Of a DNA stretch of 64,000 nt, positions 38,677-51,941 are shown one piece after another. The stretch's first letter is position 1. Each line of letters starts with the position of its first letter. The notes beneath the pieces were generated by a model. The model saw only the letters and a list, made by a program, of their open reading frames with translations. It searched no databases and was not told the DNA's origin. The position numbers and the translations under genes were made by a program. Where the stretch lies: assembly GCF_010365305.1 (NCBI RefSeq), contig NZ_CP048279.1, positions 2,232,001-2,296,000 of the forward strand, in the 5' to 3' direction. The stretch is from Staphylococcus sp. MI 10-1553. GTDB taxonomy: Bacteria; Bacillota; Bacilli; Staphylococcales; Staphylococcaceae.

Positions 38677-40170
38677 CTACACTAAGATATTCCCATTAAA
38701 AAGTTTACCCCATTTTTCCATTATTTTATCAGATTGATATAGTTCAATAATTGTTTTTCTACCTTTTTTTCCATATCGCTTAGCTAAAGCTTTATCATTA
38801 ATGACTTTTAAAATTTTATCAGCCATTTCAGAAATATTTTGGTTTTCGATTAAATAACCATTTTCTTCGTATTTAATGAAGTCTGAAGGGCCATATTTAA
38901 TATCAAATGCAATCACAGGCTTTTCTAGTAACATCGCTTCAATAATGCTAAGACCTTGACCTTCAACTTGAGATGTAGAAACGACACAACCAAAGTCTTT
39001 AATTTTATCAGTTGCATTATTGGTATAGCCTAATAATTTAACATTTTTCTCAAGCTCATTTTCTCTTATTAAACGCTCCAATTTATTTTTCTCTTCTCCA
39101 TCACCATAGATATGAAATTCTATCTCATTATCCTTTTCAACAACTTCTTTTGCTACTTCTATTAAGTATGGCAAACCTTTTTGTGGTACTAATCTAGAAA
39201 TATGTCCAACCACTTTTCGATGTGTAGTTTCAGGGATTTGGTCTGTGATGTTAATAAAATTACTAATGACAGAAACGTTATCAATTTGGTATTCATTGAT
39301 AACATCTCTTTTTTGCGCTTCAGTGAGACAAATAATTCCATCTATTTTTTTGGCATTTTTTAATATAAAGTCTTCTCTTTCTTTAATTGCTCCACTATTA
39401 TCAAAATTTTTATAATGATTAGTATGAATCACAGCAAACTTTTTTGCAATTTTATGTTGAGTCGCTAGCATTTTTGGAAAACTACCTGGGCCATCACATA
39501 TCATGATATTCTTCTTATCATCTTTAATTAGTTCATCTAAAAAATATGTACAAAATCCTACATTATTTTTAAATTGTTTTTTCTCATTAATCAAATATGT
39601 TTGTCCGACACTACCATTTTTGGCATTGATTTGTCTATATAAATAGAGGTAGCACTTACTATCAAAAAATTGCTCAGCTGTTAATTTATTTTCATGATTA
39701 AACACATCAATTTTTTGAATCTTCTCTTCACGATAATAAATTCTTTTAATCCTTTTATTGTTTTCAAATATATCTAAAAAGCTTGTATTCTCAAAAGATT
39801 TTTTATAGGCTACGTATGCACCAGTTTTTTGATTGAAATATCTAGAGACAGATTGACTTTCTTTTATCTCAACTGTTCCTTTTAATAACTGGTCTATAGC
39901 CTTATATAACGTTGGATTCCTTTTAATTTTTGATCGCTCTGCTTTAGCTTTATAGAAGTCAAAAGGATTCAACATTTCAGTTCTCCTATCCATCTTTTTG
40001 GATTCTTTTAATGCCTGAATAATTTCTGGATAGTCCAATTTGTAATCAAATGTAACAATGTTACCCGCAATTTTGTTGTCATAAAAAACTTTACTCCTTG
40101 TCAACATGGCAGTCGTCATGCCGCCTTTATTAACATCCAACTCATGTACAATCATAAAAACTTTTTTCAT
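38677..40170 (-). CDS. tarM: TarM-like wall teichoic acid alpha-GlcNAc transferase
   Basis: A 497-aa GT4 glycosyltransferase whose N-terminus MKKVFMIVHELDVNKGGMTT is nearly that of S. aureus TarM, with similarity along the whole length as I recall it. TarM adds alpha-GlcNAc to polyribitol-phosphate wall teichoic acid from UDP-GlcNAc in the cytoplasm, altering phage receptors and antibody recognition. Landmarks are the DUF1975-type inserted beta region (about 90-200), MICDGPGSFPKM, GHISRLVPQKGL and the donor-binding EGQGLSIIEAMLLEKPVIAFDIKYGPSDF (catalytic ExxxxxxxE). Flanking IS debris and low GC suggest transfer. Other SdgA/GtfA-type GT4 proteins are less likely. Confidence 0.85.
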   Translation of the reverse strand: MKKVFMIVHELDVNKGGMTTAMLTRSKVFYDNKIAGNIVTFDYKLDYPEIIQALKESKKMDRRTEMLNPFDFYKAKAERSKIKRNPTLYKAIDQLLKGTVEIKESQSVSRYFNQKTGAYVAYKKSFENTSFLDIFENNKRIKRIYYREEKIQKIDVFNHENKLTAEQFFDSKCYLYLYRQINAKNGSVGQTYLINEKKQFKNNVGFCTYFLDELIKDDKKNIMICDGPGSFPKMLATQHKIAKKFAVIHTNHYKNFDNSGAIKEREDFILKNAKKIDGIICLTEAQKRDVINEYQIDNVSVISNFINITDQIPETTHRKVVGHISRLVPQKGLPYLIEVAKEVVEKDNEIEFHIYGDGEEKNKLERLIRENELEKNVKLLGYTNNATDKIKDFGCVVSTSQVEGQGLSIIEAMLLEKPVIAFDIKYGPSDFIKYEENGYLIENQNISEMADKILKVINDKALAKRYGKKGRKTIIELYQSDKIMEKWGKLFNGNILV

Positions 40171-40528
40171 TTAGTACCCCCCCTGATTTTCAAAATAATA
40201 TCTTTAGCACTAGTTTTTATTATTTTTTTGAATTTTCAATTAATTTTAGTTTTATTGAAATACGCATTATCTACTTATTCTTTAAAATCGTGAACAGGAA
40301 GCAATTTAATACATCCGAGTATTTTAAGTTGAATTGGACTCTAATAATAAATATGAGTAGTGTGCGTCTCTATGTGCTACTTTTAATTATAGCATCACTT
40401 ACATTTTGATTGATATACAATTTTATTAACAATCACACACCTAAATACTAAAGGTATACAAGAAAACATATAGTTTTAAATTCTGCAATTAAAAATCAAA
40501 GTATTCCATTCTTATATGAGTAATAACG
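40171..40528. other. AT-rich region upstream of tarM
   Basis: A promoter region for tarM is expected here. I see only AT-rich sequence and a GGGGGGGG ribosome site directly before the tarM start. No gene supported. Confidence 0.4.
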
Positions 40529-40572
40529 AAAATACCCCTTTATTTTGAATATAATCAAAATAAAGAGGTATC
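40529..40572 (-). terminator. Terminator of the suf operon
   Basis: GATACCTCTTTATTTTGA pairs with TCAAAATAAAGGGGTATT around TTATAT on the minus strand, with TTTTCGTT after it. It lies about 50 nt past the sufB stop. Confidence 0.8.
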
Positions 40573-40620
40573 AAACTGTCTTAGCTATTCACTAAATCCG
40601 CTCAACCATGCTTATTCAGC

Positions 40621-42018
40621 TTAGCCGATACTACCTTCCATCTCGAACTTGATGAGACGGTTCATTTCAACGGCATATTCCATTGGTAATTCTTTTGTGA
40701 ATGGCTCGATGAATCCCATAACGATCATTTCTGTCGCTTCTTCTTCAGAAATACCACGTGACATGAGATAGAATAATTGTTCTTCAGATACTTTAGACAC
40801 TTTTGCTTCATGCTCTAATGAAATATTGTCGTTGAATATTTCATTGTATGGAATAGTATCAGATGTAGATTCATTATCAAGAATTAATGTATCACATTCA
40901 ATGTTTGATCTTGCGCCTTTTGCTTTACGACCAAAATGAACGATACCACGATAAACCACTTTACCGCCATCTTTAGAAATCGATTTTGAAACGATCGTTG
41001 AAGATGTGTTTGGTGCTTTATGAATCATTTTAGCACCTGCATCTTGAACTTGACCTTTACCGGCAAATGCGATGGATAATGTGCTACCTTTTGCACCTTC
41101 ACCTAATAAGACACACGCTGGATATTTCATTGTGAGTTTAGAACCTAAGTTCCCATCTACCCATTCCATGTTGCCATTTTCATGAACGAATGTACGTTTT
41201 GTCACAAGGTTATACACGTTGTTTGCCCAGTTTTGAATCGTTGTGTAACGTACGTGCGCATCTTTGTGTACAATGATTTCAACAACTGCTGAGTGTAATG
41301 AGTTAGTTGTGTACACTGGTGCTGTACAACCTTCAACATAGTTTACAGATGCCCCTTCGTCAGCAATGATTAATGTACGTTCGAATTGACCCATGTTTTC
41401 TGAGTTAATGCGGAAATACGCTTGTAAAGGTGTGTCCAATTTCACGTTTTTCGGTACGTAGATGAATGAACCACCTGACCATACTGCTGAGTTCAATGCT
41501 GCGAACTTGTTGTCAGCTGCTGGAATGACAGATGCAAAATATTCTTTGAAAAGTTCTTCGTTTTCTTTTAATGCTGTATCTGTGTCTTTGAAGATAATTC
41601 CTTTTTCTTCAAGTTCTTTTTCCATGTTATGATAAACCACTTCTGATTCATATTGTGCAGATACACCTGCTAAATATTTTTGCTCAGCTTCTGGAATACC
41701 TAATTTATCGAAAGTACGTTTAATTTCTTCAGGTACTTCATCCCAAGAACGCTCTGAACGCTCTGACGGTTTAACATAATACGTAATGTCGTCAAAGTCT
41801 AATTCAGATAAGTCGCCACCCCATTGTGGCATTGGCATTTTATAAAACTGTTTTAAAGATTTTAAACGGAAGTCCAACATCCATTCAGGTTCGTTTTTCA
41901 TTCTTGAAATTTCACGTACAATATTTTCTGTTAAGCCACGTTCTGATCTAAAAATCGATACGTCTTCATCATGGAAGCCATATTTATAATCGCCTACATC
42001 AGGTGCTTTTTTAGCCAT
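40621..42018 (-). CDS. sufB: Fe-S cluster scaffold subunit SufB
   Basis: A 465-aa subunit of the SufBCD scaffold on which Fe-S clusters are built. It has the beta-helix core with [35 protein letters not shown] and the C-terminal [24 protein letters not shown]. The ATG at 42018 follows TAGGAGTGATAATTG; the track-like start one codon earlier is TTG. Last gene of the operon sufCDSUB, 97 nt after sufU. Confidence 0.97.
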   Translation of the reverse strand: MAKKAPDVGDYKYGFHDEDVSIFRSERGLTENIVREISRMKNEPEWMLDFRLKSLKQFYKMPMPQWGGDLSELDFDDITYYVKPSERSERSWDEVPEEIKRTFDKLGIPEAEQKYLAGVSAQYESEVVYHNMEKELEEKGIIFKDTDTALKENEELFKEYFASVIPAADNKFAALNSAVWSGGSFIYVPKNVKLDTPLQAYFRINSENMGQFERTLIIADEGASVNYVEGCTAPVYTTNSLHSAVVEIIVHKDAHVRYTTIQNWANNVYNLVTKRTFVHENGNMEWVDGNLGSKLTMKYPACVLLGEGAKGSTLSIAFAGKGQVQDAGAKMIHKAPNTSSTIVSKSISKDGGKVVYRGIVHFGRKAKGARSNIECDTLILDNESTSDTIPYNEIFNDNISLEHEAKVSKVSEEQLFYLMSRGISEEEATEMIVMGFIEPFTKELPMEYAVEMNRLIKFEMEGSIG

Positions 42019-42114
42019 CAATTATCACTCCTATTTCTAATTCATTCATGAGTGCCTTATGACAACTCATTTCAACTCTATCGTTATCGCCGTGTAAAAA
42101 GTTCTCACGAGCGA

Positions 42115-45131
<3,017 letters not shown>

Positions 45132-45152
45132 AATTATTTCCTCCTGTGATGA

Positions 45153-45923
45153 TTATTGGTTTGCCATTAATGATTCGTATTCTTCTTTAACCCATTCATA
45201 ACCTTCTTCTTCAAGGCGTTTTGCTAATTCAGCACCGCCTGATTTCACTACGATACCGTTATACATAACGTGCACGTGATCTGGTGTGATATAGTTTAAT
45301 AAACGTTGGTAGTGCGTGATAATTAATGAACCAAATTCTTCTCCGCGCATTTCATTGATTCCTTTTGATACAACTTTTAATGCGTCGATATCAAGACCAG
45401 AGTCAATTTCATCTAAAATAGCGAATTTAGGTTGTAACATCATTAATTGTAAAATTTCGTTACGTTTTTTCTCCCCGCCAGAGAAACCTTCATTTAAGTA
45501 ACGTTGCGCCATGTCTTTATCCATATCTAAGAAATCCATTTGTTTGTCTAACTTTTTAATGAATTGCATTAAGTTAATTTCGTTACCTTCTTCACGTTGC
45601 GCATTGATTGCTGAACGCATAAAGTCCGCATTTGTCACACCCGTAATTTCTGATGGATATTGCATAGCTAAGAAAAGACCCGCTTTGGCACGTTCATCAA
45701 CTTCTAATTCTAAAACATTTACTCCATCTAATAACACTTCACCTTGTGTCACTTCATAAGACGGGTGGCCCATAATTGCTGAAGATAATGTTGATTTACC
45801 TGTACCGTTTGGCCCCATGATGGCATGAATTTCCCCTGTGTTGATTGTCAAGTTAACACCTTTTAAGATCTCTTTATCGTCAATAGACACATGTAAGTCT
45901 TTAATTTCTAATGTTGATGGCAT
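45153..45923 (-). CDS. sufC: Fe-S assembly ATPase SufC
   Basis: A 256-aa ABC-type ATPase energising SufBD. Walker A is [10 protein letters not shown] (about 34-43), the signature is [14 protein letters not shown], Walker B is [12 protein letters not shown], and the switch histidine is in IITHYQRLL. The start ATG 45923 follows TTTTGGAGGGAATATTA; an in-frame ATG 11 codons earlier would place that site inside the gene. First gene of the suf operon. Confidence 0.96.
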   Translation of the reverse strand: MPSTLEIKDLHVSIDDKEILKGVNLTINTGEIHAIMGPNGTGKSTLSSAIMGHPSYEVTQGEVLLDGVNVLELEVDERAKAGLFLAMQYPSEITGVTNADFMRSAINAQREEGNEINLMQFIKKLDKQMDFLDMDKDMAQRYLNEGFSGGEKKRNEILQLMMLQPKFAILDEIDSGLDIDALKVVSKGINEMRGEEFGSLIITHYQRLLNYITPDHVHVMYNGIVVKSGGAELAKRLEEEGYEWVKEEYESLMANQ

Positions 45924-46220
45924 TAATATTCCCTCCAAAATAATGTTAGATTCCATAGTTTAGTTTATAATAATTTTAATGTAACGTCAAAAGGTTTTCA
46001 AATCTATCTAGTTGCTTATTATAACGGAAATAAAGGGATTGATAAACCGTTTAGCGTTATATATTCAGTTTGTAGAAGAATCATTCTCACAAACTTTTTT
46101 AGAAACGTTATTGATAATTAAAAGCACTCTGTTCTCATTCAAATCGAGATGATATTATCACTAATAGAAAATGGGTATAATATGTTATGATGTATGGATA
46201 AAAAAGAAAGGATTACAATT

Positions 46221-47081
46221 ATGTCGAAATTTAAACTTTCTAATATTCCACGTGGTTTCGCAATGGGTGTCAGTGATTTAATTCCAGGCGTAAGTGGCGG
46301 TACAATTGCGTTATTACTCGGAATATATGATGATTTCATTCAATCAGTAAGTGGTGTTTTCTCAAAAAATTTTAAAAAGAGTATTTTATTTTTATTACCG
46401 ATAGTGATTGGCATGGGCTTAGCAATCGGTATTTTAAGTAGTGTCATTAATTATTTATTAGCCGAACATCCCGTCCCGACTATGTTCTTTTTCTTTGGAC
46501 TGATATTAGGGATTATTCCATTTTTATTACGCATCTCAAGATATAGACAGACATATCACATTCAGCATTGGCTCGTCATGCTTGTCTGCGTCATTATTTT
46601 AGCGACAATGGCATTTTTCAAAGGCGACAGTAGTCATGCTGTGCCTTCACACATCGATTTATCAGGACCGATGTTGATAAAATATTTAATTGCAGGGATT
46701 TGTGCATCAAGTGCGATGTTATTGCCCGGCATTTCAGGTTCATTCGTTTTATTATTATTCGGCGTTTACAGTACAGTGACATTTTCTATTTCAGAAGCTG
46801 TTCGTTTTAACTTTGAAGGGCTTCCTGTCATTTTATTAGTCGGTGTCGGTGTCGTCATCGGTTTTGTCATCGCAAGTAAAATCATTACGTTTTTACTCGA
46901 ACATTATACGTATTTAACTTATGCTGCAATATTAGGGCTAGTGATCGGTTCACTCTTCTCAGTGTTCCCAGGACTGCCGACATCAGGACTAACATGGGTC
47001 GTCTCTATCGTAACACTCATTATCGGTTTTGCTATAAGTTACATCTTAGGTCAATTTACAGCCGAAGCTGAAACAAAATAA
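46221..47081 (+). CDS. popT: DUF368 membrane protein, polyprenyl-phosphate transporter PopT
   Basis: A 286-aa membrane protein with about nine hydrophobic segments. It contains the two DUF368 motifs, MGVSDLIPGVSGGTIALLLGIYD near the N-terminus and SSAMLLPGISGSFVLLLFGVY in the centre, which look like inverted halves. DUF368 proteins were recently shown to help return undecaprenyl phosphate to the inner leaflet (PopT, beside DedA-type UptA), serving peptidoglycan and teichoic acid synthesis. Start 46221 follows GAAAGGATTACAATT. Divergent from the suf operon. Confidence 0.88.
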   Translation: MSKFKLSNIPRGFAMGVSDLIPGVSGGTIALLLGIYDDFIQSVSGVFSKNFKKSILFLLPIVIGMGLAIGILSSVINYLLAEHPVPTMFFFFGLILGIIPFLLRISRYRQTYHIQHWLVMLVCVIILATMAFFKGDSSHAVPSHIDLSGPMLIKYLIAGICASSAMLLPGISGSFVLLLFGVYSTVTFSISEAVRFNFEGLPVILLVGVGVVIGFVIASKIITFLLEHYTYLTYAAILGLVIGSLFSVFPGLPTSGLTWVVSIVTLIIGFAISYILGQFTAEAETK

Positions 47082-47085
47082 ACTG

Positions 47086-47122
47086 AAAGCACACATGACC
47101 ATTTCGATTGTGTGTGCTTTTT
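47086..47122 (+). terminator. Terminator after popT
   Basis: AAAGCACACA pairs with TGTGTGCTTT around a loop, with five T residues following; it starts 4 nt after the popT stop. Confidence 0.88.
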
Positions 47123-47132
47123 GACATTATTA

Positions 47133-47556
47133 TTAGGAAGAAATACAGAATAGTTCATTTTTTATTATTTGATAGCAATCATCAAAGACTTTTACATATT
47201 TCTGAATTAACTTAATTTCATCCACTGTGACTTTTTCACTTTGATAATCAGCTTTAACTCTTGATTGCTTAAGTTTCAAATAAACAGATTTAATATTTTT
47301 TGCCCTAACTAATTACATTCTTTTTTCTCATCTCTCATAGCTTTATTGATTTCTTCTTCAACACAAAAAATAAGAGATGTATGTGAAGATTTATCATTAT
47401 CCTTTTTAGAATTTTGAAATTCAGTTTGAGCTAAGTGTAATAATTTTTGAAAGCATGAAAAATAATATCTATTTGCTACTACATCATTATCATCGCCTTC
47501 ATTTGCTAATTTATGAGCCAATTCCCTGTTTTTTTACTTTTGTCTTGCAAACTCAT
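47133..47556 (-). pseudogene. Broken gene for a small helical protein of unknown function
   Basis: Reading from ATG 47556 (after AGGTGAT), a protein of about 140 aa appears if two one-base deletions are repaired. The first is in an A run at about 47530-47536, joining MSLQDKSKK to NRELAHKLANEGDD. The second is near 47308-47313, joining INKAMRDEKKEC to LVRAKNIKSVYLKLKQ. The end reads KVFDDCYQIIKNELFCISS. Alternating charged helices and an ANRYYFSCFQKLLHLAQ segment recall small staphylococcal HEPN-like accessory proteins, but I cannot assign a family. Confidence 0.6.
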
Positions 47557-48175
47557 TTTAATCACCTAGCCACTTCTAACCGTATAAACAACATAATTTT
47601 CCTCTTATTGATATAATCTTGTCAATAACTATTTCTAGCTTAACTATACATTATGCTGTCTTTATTGAGACTGTCTACAAATATACTAAATACTATGATA
47701 ATTCAACATCAATATACTTTATTTGCGCTTCTATCATTTTCACATGTGTATTGTTTATGAGTTTCATTCGTCTAAAACATATGAATTAAAACTAAAATTT
47801 CACACTTTATCCTCATCAATTCACAGACTTTAAATTCAAAGTGATCAAACAGGCGAGGCCCCGATTGTTACAATATGGATTGAGCTTAACCCCTTTTAAT
47901 TTAACAGTGGCTACTATTTAACGCAGTAGCTGTCTGACTTCTCAACGCTTTCACTTTTGAGAAGTCTAGTCAGCCTTGCGGAGGCAGTACGACGAAATCT
48001 TTGTGTCACATAAGATTTCTGTACTACTCCCGAAAGCCCAATTTGCCTTCTATAAAAATAATGACGACATATTGAAAAATGGTATTGAGACTTCAGCTAT
48101 TCTCGGAAGTACCGCCCGTTTTAAGCAGTAGGTACATTTCTCAAACTCATTGTATATGAAATGTGAATCAGAACA
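47557..48175. other. Intergenic region with structured repeat copy 3
   Basis: About 600 nt with no gene; 47895-48035 is the repeat listed next. GCGAGGCCCC at 47853-47862 and CGGAAGTACCGCCCG at 48103-48117 are GC-rich spots like those bordering other copies. Confidence 0.4.
47895..48035 (+). repeat. Structured intergenic repeat, copy 3
   Basis: Same order of hairpins as copy 1: AGTGGCTACTATTTAACGCA then TGACTTCTCAACGC...TTTTGAGAAGTCTAGTCAGC, and GGCAGTACGACGAAATCT with AAGATTTCTGTACT. The loop bases differ between copies while the arms stay paired. Confidence 0.75.
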
Positions 48176-49003
48176 TTACTTCGCAGGAATAACAGCACCA
48201 TCAAACTCTTTATTAATATAATCGCGCACTTCATCCGACTGTAACACCTTCAATAACTCTTGATACTTTTCATCATTTTTATGTCCTTTTTGAACAGCTA
48301 AAATATTCGCAAATGGGGATGACTCATCTTCAACCGCAATCGAATCTTTCAATGGCTTCAAACCATTATCAATCGCATAGTTAGAGTTCATAATGACCGC
48401 ATCACCTTCATTATTGTTGTACGTTTTTGGTAAGAATTCTGCCCCTTGTTGGTTATCGAACTCAAGATGCTTTTTATTTTCCACAATGTCATCTAACTTC
48501 GCATCTTCAATTTTCACACCATCTTTAATCTTAATTAATCCCGCTTTAACGAAAAATGATAAGAAACGTCCTTCTTCAGCTGGATTATTTGAAATATAAA
48601 TTTTAGCGCCATCTGGTAAGTCTTTTAAACTTTTATGTTTTTTACTATATACAGCCATTGGTGTTGTTAAGACTTTACCTACTTCTTCAATTTGATAACC
48701 GTGTGACTTTTGTTCTGCTTTTAAATAAGGGACGTGTTGGAACATGTTCGCATCGACATCACCTTTGTCTAACAATTTGTTCGGAATTTTATAGTCATTG
48801 ACTTCACGAACTTCAACGTCATACCCTTTTTTCTTCATAATCTCAGCAGCCTTTTTCACAACTTGTCCATGTGGTGTAGGTGTTGCTGCAACAACGATTT
48901 TTTTACTATTACTTTCATTGCTTCCTTTACCACACGCTGCCAAAACAAGCACTAGTGCAGCAATTGCAGTGAACAATACTGATAATTTTTTCATATGTAT
49001 CAT
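48176..49003 (-). CDS. metQ2: MetQ-like methionine-binding lipoprotein (second copy)
   Basis: A 275-aa NlpA/MetQ-family substrate-binding lipoprotein. The signal peptide ends at the lipobox LVLVLAACGKG, giving an acylated cysteine outside the membrane. Family blocks include AATPTPHGQVVKKAAE, YKIPNKLLDKGDVDANMFQHVPYLKAE and DAVIMNSNYAIDNGL. It is a diverged tandem paralogue of the metQ immediately upstream, 131 nt away. Ligand specificity may differ (methionine sulfoxide, D-Met or a dipeptide), which is inference. Confidence 0.9.
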   Translation of the reverse strand: MIHMKKLSVLFTAIAALVLVLAACGKGSNESNSKKIVVAATPTPHGQVVKKAAEIMKKKGYDVEVREVNDYKIPNKLLDKGDVDANMFQHVPYLKAEQKSHGYQIEEVGKVLTTPMAVYSKKHKSLKDLPDGAKIYISNNPAEEGRFLSFFVKAGLIKIKDGVKIEDAKLDDIVENKKHLEFDNQQGAEFLPKTYNNNEGDAVIMNSNYAIDNGLKPLKDSIAVEDESSPFANILAVQKGHKNDEKYQELLKVLQSDEVRDYINKEFDGAVIPAK

Positions 49004-49134
49004 ACGCTCCCCTCATACCTATGTTCATCATTGTTATAATGAATGTGGTGTGATAGTAAAGTCTTTTAACTGACTTCCACCTAATCACACCGCATTGTAT
49101 TTTTATTTCACATCATATGCTAGTACGATTCACC

Positions 49135-49956
49135 TTATTCTGCAGGTAATACAGCACCATCATATTTTTTCTTAATGAAGTCTTTAATGTCTTTAGAATG
49201 TAAAACTTCCATTAAAACTTTGATTTTTTCATCGTCTTTATGGCCCTCTTTAACAGCGATTAAGTTTGCATAAGGGTTGTCTTCACCTTTTTCAACAGCA
49301 ATTGAATCTTTTTGAGGGTTTAATTTTTGTTCGATAGCAAAGTTAGAGTTGATGATCACGGCATCACCTTCATCATTTTGGAACGTTTTTGGTAAAAATT
49401 CTGCAGATTGTTTACTGTTAAATTTAAGGTCTTTCTTATTTTCAGTAATATCATCAAATGTTGCGTCTTGGATTTTTACACCCTTTTTAATCTTAATTAA
49501 ACCTTCATCAACGAAGAATTTTAAGAAACGTCCCTGTTCAGATGGGTTGTTAGAAACGAAAATTTCTGCCCCTTTTGGTAAATCTTTTAAGCTTTTATAT
49601 TTTTTTGAATAAACAGCCATAGGTTCTAAATGAACATTACCAGCAGATTCAATTTTATAACCTTTGTCTTTTTTCTCAGTGTCTAAATAAGGTGTATGTT
49701 GGAAAAAGTTAGCATCTAATTCCCCAGCATCTAATAATTTGTTTGGTGTTGTGTAATCATTAATTGTTTTAATTTCTAAATCGTAACCTTTATCTTTCAA
49801 TAATGGTTTTGCTTGTTCTAAGATTTCAGCGTGTGGCGCAGGGGATGCCCCAACAACAATCTTTTTGTCTTCTTTTTTACTATCAGAACCATTTCCACAA
49901 GCGGCTAAAGCAACTGCAACAACAAGAACAACAATAATCGATAAAAATCTTTTCAT
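49135..49956 (-). CDS. metQ: Methionine-binding lipoprotein MetQ
   Basis: A 273-aa lipoprotein with signal peptide and lipobox VALAACGNGS. It delivers methionine to the MetNI transporter. The binding-domain pattern is complete: GASPAPHAEILEQAK, YTTPNKLLDAGELDANFFQHTPYLD, VSNNPSEQGRFLKFF and DAVIINSNFAIEQ. It lies 25 nt after metI in the metNIQ operon, downstream of a SAM riboswitch. Confidence 0.94.
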   Translation of the reverse strand: MKRFLSIIVVLVVAVALAACGNGSDSKKEDKKIVVGASPAPHAEILEQAKPLLKDKGYDLEIKTINDYTTPNKLLDAGELDANFFQHTPYLDTEKKDKGYKIESAGNVHLEPMAVYSKKYKSLKDLPKGAEIFVSNNPSEQGRFLKFFVDEGLIKIKKGVKIQDATFDDITENKKDLKFNSKQSAEFLPKTFQNDEGDAVIINSNFAIEQKLNPQKDSIAVEKGEDNPYANLIAVKEGHKDDEKIKVLMEVLHSKDIKDFIKKKYDGAVLPAE

Positions 49957-49981
49957 TAATACAATCTCCTCTTCACTATTA

Positions 49982-50677
49982 TTAGCGTTTATCTATTTTA
50001 TTCGTTATCCAATCACCTAAGAATTGAATAATAAATACCAAAATTAATATTAAAATCGTTGAAACTAAAATGACGTCATTTTGGTTACGCGTGAAACCTG
50101 TTAAGTATGCCAAGTTCCCTAAACCACCTGCACCGATAACACCTGCCACTGCTGTAGATCCTACTAACGCAATTGCTGTCACAGTAATCCCTGAAATGAG
50201 CGCTGGCAATGATTCTGGAATTAACACTTTAAGTATAATATTCCAAGTTGTTGCCCCCATTGAACGTGCCGCTTCGATGACACCTTTGTCAATTTCTTTC
50301 AAAGCAATCTCAACTAAACGTCCGTAGAATGGTGAAGCACCGATAATTAATGCAGGTAACGCACCTGTCGGACCACTAATTGTACCGAGTACTAAACTTG
50401 TGAACGGAATTAAGAGTAAGATTAAAATGATAAATGGAATCGCTCTGAATAAGTTCACAACAAACGATACAATGCTATAAAATACACGACCGATTTTGGA
50501 TTCGCTTTTCGATGTTAAAAACAAAATCACGCCTAGGATAAGCCCTAACACGAACGAAAATGCTGTCGAGATAATGGTCATATACAATGTTTCGTACGTC
50601 GCTTCCCATACATCAGGCCAACGTATATTTGGCATTGTAATCATTTCTTGCAAGATTTCGCTAAAACTTTTACCCAT
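49982..50677 (-). CDS. metI: Methionine ABC transporter permease MetI
   Basis: A 231-aa membrane protein with five spans and the EAA loop [27 protein letters not shown], which contacts MetN. It has the usual MetI length. The start overlaps the end of metN by 8 nt, so the two are coupled. Confidence 0.95.
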   Translation of the reverse strand: MGKSFSEILQEMITMPNIRWPDVWEATYETLYMTIISTAFSFVLGLILGVILFLTSKSESKIGRVFYSIVSFVVNLFRAIPFIILILLLIPFTSLVLGTISGPTGALPALIIGASPFYGRLVEIALKEIDKGVIEAARSMGATTWNIILKVLIPESLPALISGITVTAIALVGSTAVAGVIGAGGLGNLAYLTGFTRNQNDVILVSTILILILVFIIQFLGDWITNKIDKR

Positions 50678-51698
50678 GACTGACCACCTCTATCTCAACG
50701 TTTTGTGCTTTTAACTCTGCCTGAATTTGGTCAAAGTTAATGCTCGAAAACTGTTCAATGTGCACTAATAAATAACCTAATGTACCCGTTTTAGAATGCT
50801 TAATATTGCCCTCTAAAATATTCACTGAAATCCCATGTGTCTGTGTTAAGTGTGACACAACTGGATGCGTCGTATTCTCACCAGAAAAAATGAGTTTAGC
50901 CAATACTTCATCTTTGCCTAATTTAAAAGTTTGCGCTAAATCTTCACTATCATCACTCGGTTTCAAATCATCTTGAACGAATCGGCGTGTCACTTGATGT
51001 TGTGGGTGCTCGAAAATGTGTGATACTTTGCCTTCTTCAATCACACGACCATTTTCCATGACTGCAACTTCATCACAAATACGACGAATGACGTGCATTT
51101 CATGTGTAATCATAATAATCGTTAAGTTTTTCTCGTTTTTGAGTTGTAACAACAAATCTAAAATTTCGTCGGTTGTTTGTGGGTCCAATGCACTTGTGGC
51201 CTCATCACATAACAAGACTTCTGGATCATTAGCCAATGCACGCGCGATACCAACACGTTGCTTTTGTCCTCCTGATAATTCTGATGGATACGCATGTTCT
51301 CTCCCTTGTAGCCCAACGCGTGTGACTAATTCTTGTGCACGTGCGTTCGCTTCATTTTTCGGCACGCCAGCAATTTCAAGTGGAAAAATAATGTTGTCTA
51401 GTACAGTTCTTGACCACAATAAATTGAAATGTTGGAAAATCATACTCACTTTTTGACGCTTTTGACGTAACTCAGCTGGACTTAATTGCCCGATATTGTC
51501 ACCACCAATAACCACTTCCCCTGATGTCGGTTTTTCTAAATGATTAAATAAACGGACTAAAGTACTTTTACCTGCACCCGAAAATCCAATAATGCCGTAA
51601 ATCTTACCTTTTCCAATTTCGAGATTGACGCCATCTACAGCAGTAACAGATTTCGTTTTGCTTTCGTACTTTTTCACTATATTTTTAAGTGTGATCAT
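50670..51698 (-). CDS. metN: Methionine ABC transporter ATP-binding protein MetN
   Basis: A 342-aa ABC ATPase with a C-terminal NIL (ACT-like) regulatory domain (about 265-340), which senses intracellular methionine. Walker [12 protein letters not shown] (about 38-48), signature [15 protein letters not shown], Walker [14 protein letters not shown] and the switch histidine in MITHEMHVI are intact. It is first in the metNIQ operon, with the SAM riboswitch directly upstream. Confidence 0.96.
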   Translation of the reverse strand: MITLKNIVKKYESKTKSVTAVDGVNLEIGKGKIYGIIGFSGAGKSTLVRLFNHLEKPTSGEVVIGGDNIGQLSPAELRQKRQKVSMIFQHFNLLWSRTVLDNIIFPLEIAGVPKNEANARAQELVTRVGLQGREHAYPSELSGGQKQRVGIARALANDPEVLLCDEATSALDPQTTDEILDLLLQLKNEKNLTIIMITHEMHVIRRICDEVAVMENGRVIEEGKVSHIFEHPQHQVTRRFVQDDLKPSDDSEDLAQTFKLGKDEVLAKLIFSGENTTHPVVSHLTQTHGISVNILEGNIKHSKTGTLGYLLVHIEQFSSINFDQIQAELKAQNVEIEVVSHG

Positions 51699-51758
51699 AC
51701 TGTTCCTCCCCGTGTTGCTACTTTAAAAAATTTGAAAATAAAAAATGCTTCCCCTTTT

Positions 51759-51907
51759 TAAAGATAAAAGAGAAAGCATGAATGTAGATTGCTTTTCTCT
51801 CATCTTCAAAAGTAAAAATACTTTATGTGAATTGGCACCATTTCTATAACTTAGACGGTTGCCGGGCTTCATAGGGCACATCCCTCCGCCACTCTGGATA
51901 AGAGTTT
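51759..51907 (-). ncRNA. SAM-I (S-box) riboswitch of the metNIQ operon
   Basis: On the minus strand the S-box core is clear: CTTATCCAGAGTGGCGGAGG, then GGATGTGCCCTATGAAGCCC, GGCAACC, and GGTGCCAATTC. A terminator hairpin (GAGAAAAGCA pairing with TGCTTTCTC, then TTTTATCTTT) lies at 51764-51800, between the aptamer and metN. High SAM should therefore stop transcription of metN, metI and metQ. Aptamer and expression platform both look intact. Confidence 0.95.
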
Positions 51908-51941
51908 TCTGACTATTCGATTGATTATTATATTATCATCG

